Of a stretch of 57,591 bases of DNA, positions 33,798 through 42,062 are shown in pieces. Below the pieces are notes generated by a model, which saw only the letters and a list, made by a program, of their open reading frames with translations, was not told the DNA's origin and did no database searches. The DNA is from Treponema sp. (lineage in GTDB: Bacteria; Spirochaetota; Spirochaetia; Treponematales; Breznakiellaceae). The DNA lies in the NCBI GenBank assembly GCA_009777995.1, contig WRKT01000013.1, positions 1 to 57,591 on the forward strand, given 5' to 3'. A program made the position numbers and the translations under genes. Position 1 is the first letter of the stretch; every line of letters starts with the position of its first letter.

Positions 33798-35234
33798 CTA
33801 CTTGGAAATGACATCCTTTGGAATTGCACAATTATATGTTTCACCTGCAAGCCTATCCTTGAATTCTTCCTTTGCTTTTTTCAGCAATTCAGGATTCTTG
33901 ATTATATCAAGCGCCGTCAATGCCAGAATTTTGCCGCTATGCAGAAGACCCTTATGAACCACACTGCTTTTTCCTGTCGCAACCCACTGCCATGAATGAG
34001 GAGGGGTGCCTTGAGGATAACAGCCGACTACAAATTGCACGGTTGGCGCATGCCAGCTCGCATCACTTACATCAGTCGAACCCGGCATTGCTTCTTCAGA
34101 AATAGACAAAGGTACTATATCGTCAAGAAGGGGTTTAGATGCAAGCAGGTCAAGCCTCTCACGGCTTTCTCCCGGGAACTTCTTTGCGATACTCGAACGC
34201 AGGAAGTTTTTTGTCAGATCGTCAAGCTGTGAAGAATAGCCCCTTGCATGTTCAAAGTCTTCATCATCAAATGGAACAGGGCCAAGTTCAACCATGTTTT
34301 TATACATTGCATCAAGAAGAGTGGAGTTTAAAATATACTCGGCACAGGCACTATCCCATTCAAGCTCCATAGAAGTGCCTGTCATTAATGCGGCGCCCTT
34401 TGCAATATCCAGTACACGCAGATATATATCATGGACCTGGGATGATTTTGGAGCCCTAATAAAATAAAGCAATGTCGAACTTGCCTGGACCACATTCGGA
34501 GCAGGACCGCCTGTATCGATATATGCATAGTGAACACGGGCCTCGGGAACTATATGTTCACGCAGGTAGTTTACACCTACATTCATCAACTCGCAGGCAT
34601 CGAGGGCACTTCGTCCTTCATGCGGTGCTGCTGCAGCATGGGAGCTTCGTCCCTTAAAGTGAAAGTAAACTTGATAGTTTGCAAGCGTACTGCAACCAAA
34701 GGCACCTGTTTCAGACATTGGGTGCCAGGTAAGAAAGGCATCTACTCCTGTGAAGGCTCCGTCCCTTGCAAGGAAGGCCTTTCCTGAACCGCTTTCTTCG
34801 GCGGGACAGCCAAAGTATTTAATTATACCGCTCTCCCCTGCTTTCGAAAGGTATTCCTTGAGTCCGATAGCCCCTGCAAGAGCACCTGCGGCAAGCAGTT
34901 GATGTCCGCAACCATGACCTGCACCGCCTTCAACAAGCACTTCCTTTTTACATTGACCTGCACTCTGACTCATTCCTGAAAGGGCATCATATTCGCCAAG
35001 AATACCGATTACAGGTCCTTCACTGCCGTAGGTGGCAATAAAGGCATCATTCATACCGCTCAAGCCGCGCTCGATTGTAAAACCTTCCTGTTCAAGGTAA
35101 TTACAGAGAAGGTCTGCCGAGTTTCTTAGGTCGAAACGAACTTCAGCGAAGTCCCAAATTTTATCGCTAATATCGCAGAAGACCTTCGATTTACTTTCAA
35201 TTGCATCGATTATAATTTTTTTTTCATCTGTCAT
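33798..35234 (-). CDS. M20-family amidohydrolase (AbgB-like)
   Basis: 478 residues. M20 metallopeptidase motifs: GILGEYDALSGM, AGHGCGHQLLAAG, GCPAEESGSGKAFLAR and HPMSETGAFG, with the dimerisation domain in the middle (KGRSSHAAAAPHEGRSALDA). It best resembles the p-aminobenzoyl-glutamate hydrolase subunit AbgB and related N-acyl amino-acid hydrolases. No signal peptide, so cytoplasmic. It lies 2 bp after a small permease gene and forms an operon with it. The substrate is unknown but should be an amide or N-acyl amino acid. Confidence 0.88.
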   Translation of the reverse strand: MTDEKKIIIDAIESKSKVFCDISDKIWDFAEVRFDLRNSADLLCNYLEQEGFTIERGLSGMNDAFIATYGSEGPVIGILGEYDALSGMSQSAGQCKKEVLVEGGAGHGCGHQLLAAGALAGAIGLKEYLSKAGESGIIKYFGCPAEESGSGKAFLARDGAFTGVDAFLTWHPMSETGAFGCSTLANYQVYFHFKGRSSHAAAAPHEGRSALDACELMNVGVNYLREHIVPEARVHYAYIDTGGPAPNVVQASSTLLYFIRAPKSSQVHDIYLRVLDIAKGAALMTGTSMELEWDSACAEYILNSTLLDAMYKNMVELGPVPFDDEDFEHARGYSSQLDDLTKNFLRSSIAKKFPGESRERLDLLASKPLLDDIVPLSISEEAMPGSTDVSDASWHAPTVQFVVGCYPQGTPPHSWQWVATGKSSVVHKGLLHSGKILALTALDIIKNPELLKKAKEEFKDRLAGETYNCAIPKDVISK

Positions 35235-35236
35235 AA

Positions 35237-35947
35237 TTATTCTCCCTTTTCAGCCGGCTTTACAGACAGCATTCCTTTTCTATACATACCATAAGCAGCG
35301 GCTAATGATATAATCATTATGCCGGGTAATAAAAAGCTCTGGTATCTCTGGACAAACCAAACACCAAGAATCAAGCAAAGAATTATGCTTACAAAAAATG
35401 GAGCAAGGGCTATCTTCCAATTCCTTATTATCATTGGCATTGCAACAGCGCCAAGAAGTGCAGGCATTACATTTGCAAAACCTGCAGCAAGTACCGGATG
35501 GGAAAGAAGGGGAGCCAAGAGCCTTGCGACCACAATCATTCCAAGAAAGAGTATTAACATGGTAACAAGGGATGAAGTACCAATGCTCAAGATAGAAATA
35601 ATATCACCTTTACGTGAGCCCGGTTCCACATTAGCAATCTTCATTCCCGAAATTGCACTTGGCAGTTTCATGTTCATCACATTACCTGTAATAGAACATA
35701 AGTAAACTCCTCCCGCCCCAATTACTGCATAATATGAAATATTCTCTATAACAGCAGCAGGTGCAAACATTGCAATCATACCGCTAAGAGCAACCATAGT
35801 GGTAGAAAAATCTACCGGAATCTTGTGCCAAAGAGTAATTACAATCGGAATACTAAACATTAGAATAAGAGTAATAATACTTGTAACACGTCCAAGCAGG
35901 TTAATCTCATCATCATATTTTTTTTCATCATCTTGAATTGTACTCAT
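35237..35947 (-). CDS. Small polytopic membrane protein, partner of the DUF5058-like protein
   Basis: 236 residues with about six or seven membrane helices (for example ITLILMFSIPIVITLW, VTMLILFLGMIVVARLL, ALAPFFVSIILCLILGVWFV). The N-terminal ~20 residues are charged and cytoplasmic. I do not recognise a characterised family. It lies between the DUF5058-like gene (12 bp) and the M20 hydrolase gene (2 bp), so the three are co-transcribed. The two membrane proteins are of similar size and may form one two-subunit transporter. Confidence 0.7.
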   Translation of the reverse strand: MSTIQDDEKKYDDEINLLGRVTSIITLILMFSIPIVITLWHKIPVDFSTTMVALSGMIAMFAPAAVIENISYYAVIGAGGVYLCSITGNVMNMKLPSAISGMKIANVEPGSRKGDIISILSIGTSSLVTMLILFLGMIVVARLLAPLLSHPVLAAGFANVMPALLGAVAMPMIIRNWKIALAPFFVSIILCLILGVWFVQRYQSFLLPGIMIISLAAAYGMYRKGMLSVKPAEKGE

Positions 35948-35959
35948 AAATTTCTCCTT

Positions 35960-36682
35960 CTATCCAATAAGATTAGTTGTGACAATAGCCATGGCCATAC
36001 CAAAGATCATGCCGATGGGCAGAGAAAAATCATCTATAGCCTTAAACCTTGTACCCTTTGCTAGTTTACTACAGATTAAAACCATGATTGCAGAGCTTAT
36101 ATAAGCTGTAAGGGCCGGAATATTTCCAAAATTGGTGATATGCGGTGAAGACATGAGTCCGAGTATTCCCATGAATAGAGCCGCTGAAAAGACGGGGACG
36201 AAATTATTCTTTGCCGCCTTCATTTTTTTGGAAAACTTATCAAGGGACTTCATGAAAAAGATGTTAAAAATAATTCCCCAAACAATACCAAAGGTCATGA
36301 CATACATTACAGTACTGAATGCTTCCAGATTAAAATTAGGATCGCCAAAACCGCTAAGACCTACTGATGTTGCAGCAATGTTAGCAGCCATACTTTCATA
36401 GGCCGCTGACCCCACAACTGACAGACGAAGCCAGATAAAATATCTGCCAAGTGAATTGCTTAAAATAACAAGCATGATCAAAATGGGCAATGAAGGTACA
36501 ACAGAAAATATAGCACTGTTTATCATGGATTTTTTCATCAGAGCAGTCTCAATACCGATTTTAGCGCCTTCTTTCCATGCCCTTCTTATAAAGAAAAGGC
36601 TCTGCCCTGCAACAACCAAAAGCGTGAATGATACAAGGAAAAGCATAAGGGGGCTGTCTGCTATTTTAAGATAATCTCTCAT
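35960..36682 (-). CDS. DUF5058-like membrane protein
   Basis: 240 residues with about six helices. The N-terminal block PLMLFLVSFTLLVVAGQSLFFIRRAWKEG, then SVVPSLPILIMLVILSNSLGRYFIWLRLSVVGSAAYE, matches what I recall of the DUF5058 family (PF16481); this was not checked by search. GGAGGAG lies 6 nt before the ATG. It is the first gene of the operon, divergent from the DUF4910-type aminopeptidase across a 214-bp gap. The role is probably transport of an amino-acid or peptide-like solute. Confidence 0.6.
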   Translation of the reverse strand: MRDYLKIADSPLMLFLVSFTLLVVAGQSLFFIRRAWKEGAKIGIETALMKKSMINSAIFSVVPSLPILIMLVILSNSLGRYFIWLRLSVVGSAAYESMAANIAATSVGLSGFGDPNFNLEAFSTVMYVMTFGIVWGIIFNIFFMKSLDKFSKKMKAAKNNFVPVFSAALFMGILGLMSSPHITNFGNIPALTAYISSAIMVLICSKLAKGTRFKAIDDFSLPIGMIFGMAMAIVTTNLIG

Positions 36683-36896
36683 AATCTACTCCTCCAAAAA
36701 AGGTTTTCCTACGTAACCGGCATGTAGTTAAATAAAACATATTGCAATAAAATTAATTTGGCAAATTATAAGGAGGGTGAAAATAGCACCTGAGGAATAG
36801 ATATACAATAAATAAAAAGAAAAGACTAAAAATTCTTTTTCTTTGGCCATTTGACAAAAAATGAATTAAATGTCATACAGAAATAGAGGTGAAACC
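36683..36896. promoter_or_regulatory. AT-rich divergent intergenic region
   Basis: 214 bp, strongly AT-rich, holding the promoters of the DUF5058-M20 operon and the aminopeptidase. Seen: TTGACA at 36851-36856 with a poor -10 17 bp on; a TGACA...TGTCA dyad (36852-36856 and 36871-36875); and an AAAAAGAA...TTCTTTTT dyad (36814-36821 and 36833-36840). The AAGGAGG near 36770 has no properly spaced start codon. No gene is seen. Confidence 0.4.
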
Positions 36897-38933
36897 ATGA
36901 AAAACTATATTAGAGCCATAAAGCACGCGGCGGACGGGAACCGCATTTTTAACAATGCAGGGGAAGTCTCAAATTATCACCGTATACAGAGCTCAAAGGG
37001 CTTTAGGGCGGCAGCAGGATTAATTGCAGAGCAGTTACAGAATTATGGTCTTGACAGCAAGGTTAAGTCATATCCCGCTGACGGTAAGAAATGGTATCTT
37101 TCGGCAAAAATTTTCAAAGAATGGGATTGCAAGGAAGCTTACTGTGATCTTCTTAGCCCCGAGATAAAGCGGCTTGCGGACTTTTCTGCAAATAACCTTT
37201 CCATAATTCAGAGGAGTTATCCCTGCGATCATAGAAATAAGCCGCTCGATGTAGTGCTTTTGGATCGCGGCACGGAAGAAGCAGCTTATGAGGGCCTGGA
37301 TTTACAGGGGAAAATTATTTTTGTAAGGGAAGCCTTTCAGCCCTTTATGGAATGGGCAGTGAAAAAGCGGGGAGCCGTGGGTATTATAAGCGATTTCCTT
37401 CGCCCTATTGACGATGTAAGGGATCGTTTTACCATGTTCGATGCCTTAAACTATACTTCCTTCTGGTGGAAATATACGATAAACGAACCAAAAGCATTTG
37501 GTTTTGTACTAAGTCCGAAAGAAGGAGATATCCTTGCAGAACAGTGCAGAAAAATGCGTGAAGAGCATATCAAGGATTCAAGCAAAGACCTTTATCCGAA
37601 AGTATCCTGTTATGTTTCTTCTTCAATTTATGACGGATCTTTTGAAAATGTAGATACTGTCATAAAAGGCGAAAGTGATGAAGAAATTATCATTGTAGCT
37701 CATCTATGCCATCCAAGAGCAAGTGCAAATGACAATGCCAGCGGGGTTGCCGCAGGAATGGAGGCGATGAAAACCCTGAATGACCTTTTAAAAAACGGGA
37801 AAATTCCTCCCCTTAAAAGGACTATACGATTGCTTCTTGTACCTGAGTTTACCGGAACTTATGCATTCCTTGACGAAATTGGAGCGGGCATGAAGAAAAT
37901 TCTGGCAGGTATAAATCTTGACATGGTGGGAGGAAGGCAAGCGAACGGCTATGGCCCTCTTACAATGGTAGACTTGCCAAGGGCAATGCCCTCCTTTGTG
38001 ACCGACCTTGCGGCCTTCGTTATAGATGAAGTTAGAAAGGATGGTAATACAGCATTATTCGAGGGTGAGCAAAATATTTCTGTCTTGAATATACAAGAGA
38101 CGATTTACGGAGGTGGAAGCGACCACTTTATTCTCTCTGACCCAACAATAGCAATCCCGACATTCATGCTTGGGCAATCACCTGATGTAAACTATCATAC
38201 AGATAAGGATACAATCGATAAACTTGACCCCTTTATTTTACAAAAGTCAGCATGCATTGCAGCTTCTTATGCCTATGCACTTGCGAATTTATCAATTGAT
38301 GATCTAAGCGGAATCCTCAATAAATCGGGGGAACGCCTTAGCAGGGCACTGAGTCTTGCCATTGAAAGAGCTCATGAGAAGAAAGATAAAAATGATAATC
38401 AAACTGCAAACGATCTATATGAAGAGTTTGAGCAAATAAAACGTTTTGCAGGGGCAGGGTGCGATGATTACAAGAGGTTTTTTAAGGGCAGTGAGCAGGA
38501 AAGACTATCTCTTCTAATTGGTAATGAGCAGCAATATATAAAGACCATTGTTGATGCGGCATTCAAAAAATATTTGGTAAATTCCGGGGTAAAAGATTTT
38601 ACTTATAGGAAACACCAGACTCCTTCACAGTATGCAGGTATACCCATACGAAAGCATGTATCTCCAATCCAGCATCTGGATGATTACGCGATTAACGATA
38701 ATGAGCTTTATGCTGCTTATACAGCATACAATAAGGGAAGCAGGAAGAAGTTTAAATCATCAGGTGACAGTGAGGCTCTTATACAATTTTATATGGACGG
38801 CAAGCGCAGCATCTTTGAAATTGCAAGAGAACTGCGGCTTGAATTAAATGACGGAGATCCCGACATAGTGATGGATTATATAAAGCTGCTTGAACAATAT
38901 AAGTTAGTCGATATCATCGTCGAAGTTAAATAG
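36897..38933 (+). CDS. DUF4910/M28-like zinc aminopeptidase
   Basis: 678 residues. GAGGTG 5 nt before ATG 36897 fixes the start. A N-terminal region and an inserted PA-like domain (about 85-230) precede the catalytic part. VAHLCHPRASANDNASG (metal His and Asp) lies near residue 268, then VPEFTGTYAFLDE (Glu), INLDMVGG (Asp) and YGGGSDHF with NYHTDKDT (His). This is the M28-like co-catalytic zinc site of DUF4910 proteins. The C-terminal ~200 residues hold a winged-helix-like domain (SIFEIARELRLELN). No signal peptide. The 3' end overlaps mutS by 30 bp on the opposite strand. Confidence 0.78.
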   Translation: MKNYIRAIKHAADGNRIFNNAGEVSNYHRIQSSKGFRAAAGLIAEQLQNYGLDSKVKSYPADGKKWYLSAKIFKEWDCKEAYCDLLSPEIKRLADFSANNLSIIQRSYPCDHRNKPLDVVLLDRGTEEAAYEGLDLQGKIIFVREAFQPFMEWAVKKRGAVGIISDFLRPIDDVRDRFTMFDALNYTSFWWKYTINEPKAFGFVLSPKEGDILAEQCRKMREEHIKDSSKDLYPKVSCYVSSSIYDGSFENVDTVIKGESDEEIIIVAHLCHPRASANDNASGVAAGMEAMKTLNDLLKNGKIPPLKRTIRLLLVPEFTGTYAFLDEIGAGMKKILAGINLDMVGGRQANGYGPLTMVDLPRAMPSFVTDLAAFVIDEVRKDGNTALFEGEQNISVLNIQETIYGGGSDHFILSDPTIAIPTFMLGQSPDVNYHTDKDTIDKLDPFILQKSACIAASYAYALANLSIDDLSGILNKSGERLSRALSLAIERAHEKKDKNDNQTANDLYEEFEQIKRFAGAGCDDYKRFFKGSEQERLSLLIGNEQQYIKTIVDAAFKKYLVNSGVKDFTYRKHQTPSQYAGIPIRKHVSPIQHLDDYAINDNELYAAYTAYNKGSRKKFKSSGDSEALIQFYMDGKRSIFEIARELRLELNDGDPDIVMDYIKLLEQYKLVDIIVEVK

Positions 38934-41498
38934 GGAAGGTTCATTCCCCCGGTTTTTCCCGGGCTTCTCAATACTTCTCTGCCACTGCCGGATTAAAGTC
39001 AGGGCCTTTATAGGGGCGGTGGAATTTATATCAAGTTCAGAGATTGCTTTTATTATTTTTGATTCTATATTATTGGAAGTTTTCGTTTTTGGAAGAGGTA
39101 TATTATCACTTTCCGGAATACTGCCCATTATCTCTTTCGCCCGGTTGATTACCGTATCGGGGAGCCCTGCAAGGGCCGCAACGTGAAGACCGTACGATTT
39201 ACCTGCAGGGCCATTTCGCAGCTTTCGTAAGAATAAGACTTCCCCGTCTCTCTCGGATACTTCCATTGAACGGTTTACCATTCGCGGATGCAGAAGCCTT
39301 GAAAGCTCATGATAATGGGTTGCAAAAAGGGTTCGGCATTTTATCCTTTCAAGAAGATCCTCGCATACTGCCCTTGCAATGGAAAGACCGTCTTCGGTGC
39401 CGGTTCCTCTTCCGACTTCGTCCATGATCACAAGACTTTTTTCTGTTGCAGTATTAAGAATAAAGGCAGTTTCATTCATTTCAACAAGAAAGGTTGACTC
39501 CCCTCTTGCAAGATTATCCTGGGCCCCAACCCTGCAATAGATGCGGTCAACAAGGCCGATGGAGGCCTGCCGTGCAGGAACAAAGCTCCCCGATTGAGCC
39601 ATTATGGTAATAAGGGCTGCCTGCCTAAGGTATGTGGATTTGCCTGCCATATTCGGGCCTGTAATCAGGGCAAAGGAGGTATCTCCTGCATCAAGAATAA
39701 TATCGTTTGGGATGAACTCCCCGTGTCTTAAATAAGCTTCAACGACCGGATGGCGCCCTTCGATTATATTAATTGCACTACCTGCATTAATTACAGGTCT
39801 TGACCAGCCATGAATGGTAGCAGCTCTTGCAAGTGACTGAACACAGTCAATCTCGGCAATTCTCCTGCCTGCCGCAGTAAGACAGGGCAATAGGGCCCTT
39901 GCCTCATCTCTTAGCTCTAAGAAGAGCCTCTTCTCTGTTTCAATGATCCTGTCGGAAGCTCCGTTAATATCAGACTCAAGAGCAGCAAGACGCTCGGTGC
40001 TGAAACGCTCGCCCCCTGCGATTCCCTGGCGTCTGATAAAATGCTCAGGTACCTTTCCAAGATTTACATTGCTTACTTCAAAAAAATACCCGATAAATCT
40101 ATTGTACTTTATCTTAAGACCGGTTATTCCTGTTTTCTGTTTTTCTTCTTCAAGGTATTCTTCAAGCAGCTTTCTGCCTGAATCCTTTAACTCATGCAAT
40201 CTGTCAAGTTCCGAGTTATAATCCCTTTTAATAAGATTGCCTTCACTTAAAAGAATCGAAGGATCTTCAGAAATTGCTTTTTCCAATAAATCCCTTAAAC
40301 TTTTGAGCTGATCTTCCCCATGCTCATTAAGAGATAGGGCTTCATCTGATTCAAAGTTGATAGAAAGAGCCAATTCTTTTATACAGGCATATTGACTTAA
40401 GACATTTCTTACTGCAAGCATGTCCTTACCGTGTGCCTTATCCAGGGCAATTCGGGAGCAAAGCCGCTCGAGGTCTTGAGTCTTCCCGAGTATCTCCCGT
40501 AATTTGATAAGCTTTTCCTGACTATGATATAGATAGTCAAGATTATCTAGTCTTAAATTAATTAGAGACTCGTCAATCAAGGGCTGAAGTATTCTGGTTC
40601 TTAAAAGACGGCGTCCCATTGCAGTCTTTGTTTCGTCCATTACTTCAAGAAGAGAGAAGCGGCTCTCTCCGTCCTGGAGATTCCTTACAAGTTCCAGATT
40701 CCTCTGGGTGGATTCATCAAGGCCCAGATATTCATTATCACCATAAATCTTTATATAGCGCACATGGGGGATAAGGGTTCCTGCAGTATCATCAAGATAA
40801 TCAAGTAAGGCACCTGCTGATATTATTTGCGGAGACTTTTCGCTTAGTCCGAAGCCCTTAAGACTTGCACCGCCGAACTGCTTTTCAAGTCTGTCCCTGC
40901 TCCTTCCAAGATCGAATAGCCAGTCAGCCCAGCGATTAAGCAGGGTTCCTCTTTCCTGAATTGCTCTTGCAATGGCAGGAAATTCGTTTAAGAGTGACTC
41001 CTGTACTATCAATTCTCTTGCCTGCAATCTTTCAAGTTCCTGCCTTAGCCTTTCAGCCGAATTGTCTTCTCCAAAGGCAGTCGAAAAGAAATCCCCTGTG
41101 GAAAGATCAATATAGGAAAAAGAGAAACTACCCGCTTGAGTATGGGCCAAGGAAGCAAGGTAGTTTGAGTTTCCCTTTTCAAGAAAGTCTTCATCTATGG
41201 AAGTGCCGGGTGTTATAACTTCCACAACTTTTCGCTCAATAAGGCCCTTTCCCGGTGCGCTAAGCTGTTCGCAGATTGCGACCTTCTTTCCTTCCTTTAA
41301 GAGCCTTGCAATATACGAGCGGGACGCATGATACGGAATGCCGCACATGGGATAACCCTGACGGCTTGTAAGTGTGAGATTCAGAAGGGCAGATACTTCC
41401 AGGGCGTCTTCAAAAAACATTTCATAAAAATCGCCCAATCTAAAGAAAAGAACCTCCCCCTGATGATCCCGCTTAATCCTGCGGTATTGGTCCATCAT
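38904..41498 (-). CDS. mutS: DNA mismatch repair protein MutS
   Basis: 864 residues from ATG 41498. The mismatch-recognition FYEMF is in RLGDFYEMFFEDA, Walker A is GPNMAGKST, Walker B SLVIMDEVGRGTG, and FATHYHEL lies downstream. It detects mispairs and starts repair with MutL. The ATG pair has no Shine-Dalgarno. AAGGAG (41527-41522) lies 5 nt before an in-frame CTG at 41516, which would add the residues LTGTSP before MMDQY; E. coli MutS has TP before MMQQY at this point, so the CTG may be the real start. Last gene of tamB-bamA-skp-mutS. Confidence 0.96.
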   Translation of the reverse strand: MMDQYRRIKRDHQGEVLFFRLGDFYEMFFEDALEVSALLNLTLTSRQGYPMCGIPYHASRSYIARLLKEGKKVAICEQLSAPGKGLIERKVVEVITPGTSIDEDFLEKGNSNYLASLAHTQAGSFSFSYIDLSTGDFFSTAFGEDNSAERLRQELERLQARELIVQESLLNEFPAIARAIQERGTLLNRWADWLFDLGRSRDRLEKQFGGASLKGFGLSEKSPQIISAGALLDYLDDTAGTLIPHVRYIKIYGDNEYLGLDESTQRNLELVRNLQDGESRFSLLEVMDETKTAMGRRLLRTRILQPLIDESLINLRLDNLDYLYHSQEKLIKLREILGKTQDLERLCSRIALDKAHGKDMLAVRNVLSQYACIKELALSINFESDEALSLNEHGEDQLKSLRDLLEKAISEDPSILLSEGNLIKRDYNSELDRLHELKDSGRKLLEEYLEEEKQKTGITGLKIKYNRFIGYFFEVSNVNLGKVPEHFIRRQGIAGGERFSTERLAALESDINGASDRIIETEKRLFLELRDEARALLPCLTAAGRRIAEIDCVQSLARAATIHGWSRPVINAGSAINIIEGRHPVVEAYLRHGEFIPNDIILDAGDTSFALITGPNMAGKSTYLRQAALITIMAQSGSFVPARQASIGLVDRIYCRVGAQDNLARGESTFLVEMNETAFILNTATEKSLVIMDEVGRGTGTEDGLSIARAVCEDLLERIKCRTLFATHYHELSRLLHPRMVNRSMEVSERDGEVLFLRKLRNGPAGKSYGLHVAALAGLPDTVINRAKEIMGSIPESDNIPLPKTKTSNNIESKIIKAISELDINSTAPIKALTLIRQWQRSIEKPGKNRGNEPSLFNFDDDID

Positions 41499-41525
41499 GG
41501 GGCTTGTGCCTGTCAGATAGTCTCC

Positions 41526-42047
41526 TTAACGCCTGCTTGTAAGTCTTTGAATAAGTCTGTCTGTAATGTCGACAGTGGGGCTATACCAGAGTATGCCTGT
41601 ATTCTCCCTAAGGGATAGAACCATACTGAAGCCTTCACTTTCTGCAAGGAACCGTATCTCGTCATAAATTTGCTCAAGGAAGGCCCCGGATTGAGTCAGA
41701 TTATTACGCATGGTTTCCAACTCTGCAGTTCTTACCTGATAAAATTCTCTAAGAAAGTCGGTTCTTCTGTTTATATCAGCTTCAATACGAAAGGCCTGCT
41801 CCATATTGCCCTGGGCCTGGGCATTCACCATATTAACTCTTAAGGCCTGAATCTCGGCAGACATTCTATCAATTTCCGCCTGTACCTGGGCGCTGCGGGC
41901 TTCAAAATCCCTTACTGCTCTTGACTCGGAGAAAAAGGCCATATAGACCCTTGGAAGATCAACAACTGCAAAACGGGTGAGCTGCTGGGCCCCTGCATTC
42001 AAGCCTAAAGTAAATAAAAGCAAGATTATCAAAATGCTTTTTTTCAT
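41526..42047 (-). CDS. skp: Skp/OmpH-family periplasmic chaperone
   Basis: 173 residues. Signal peptide MKKSILIILLLFTLGLNAGAQ, then a beta-strand (FAVVDLPRVY), a long coiled coil (about 40-120, with regular charged heptads) and a second beta-strand (GFSMVLSLRENTGILWYS). Skp trimers hold unfolded outer-membrane proteins for BamA. ATG 42047 is chosen because GAGGA lies 6 nt upstream; an ATG 6 bp earlier overlaps that site. Directly follows bamA by 15 bp. Confidence 0.88.
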   Translation of the reverse strand: MKKSILIILLLFTLGLNAGAQQLTRFAVVDLPRVYMAFFSESRAVRDFEARSAQVQAEIDRMSAEIQALRVNMVNAQAQGNMEQAFRIEADINRRTDFLREFYQVRTAELETMRNNLTQSGAFLEQIYDEIRFLAESEGFSMVLSLRENTGILWYSPTVDITDRLIQRLTSRR

Positions 42048-42062
42048 TCCCATTCCTCTTAA

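Noticed and set aside
36770..36807. A short leader peptide gene after AAGGAGG
   Set aside because: The GTG follows the Shine-Dalgarno with no spacer, so initiation there is unlikely.
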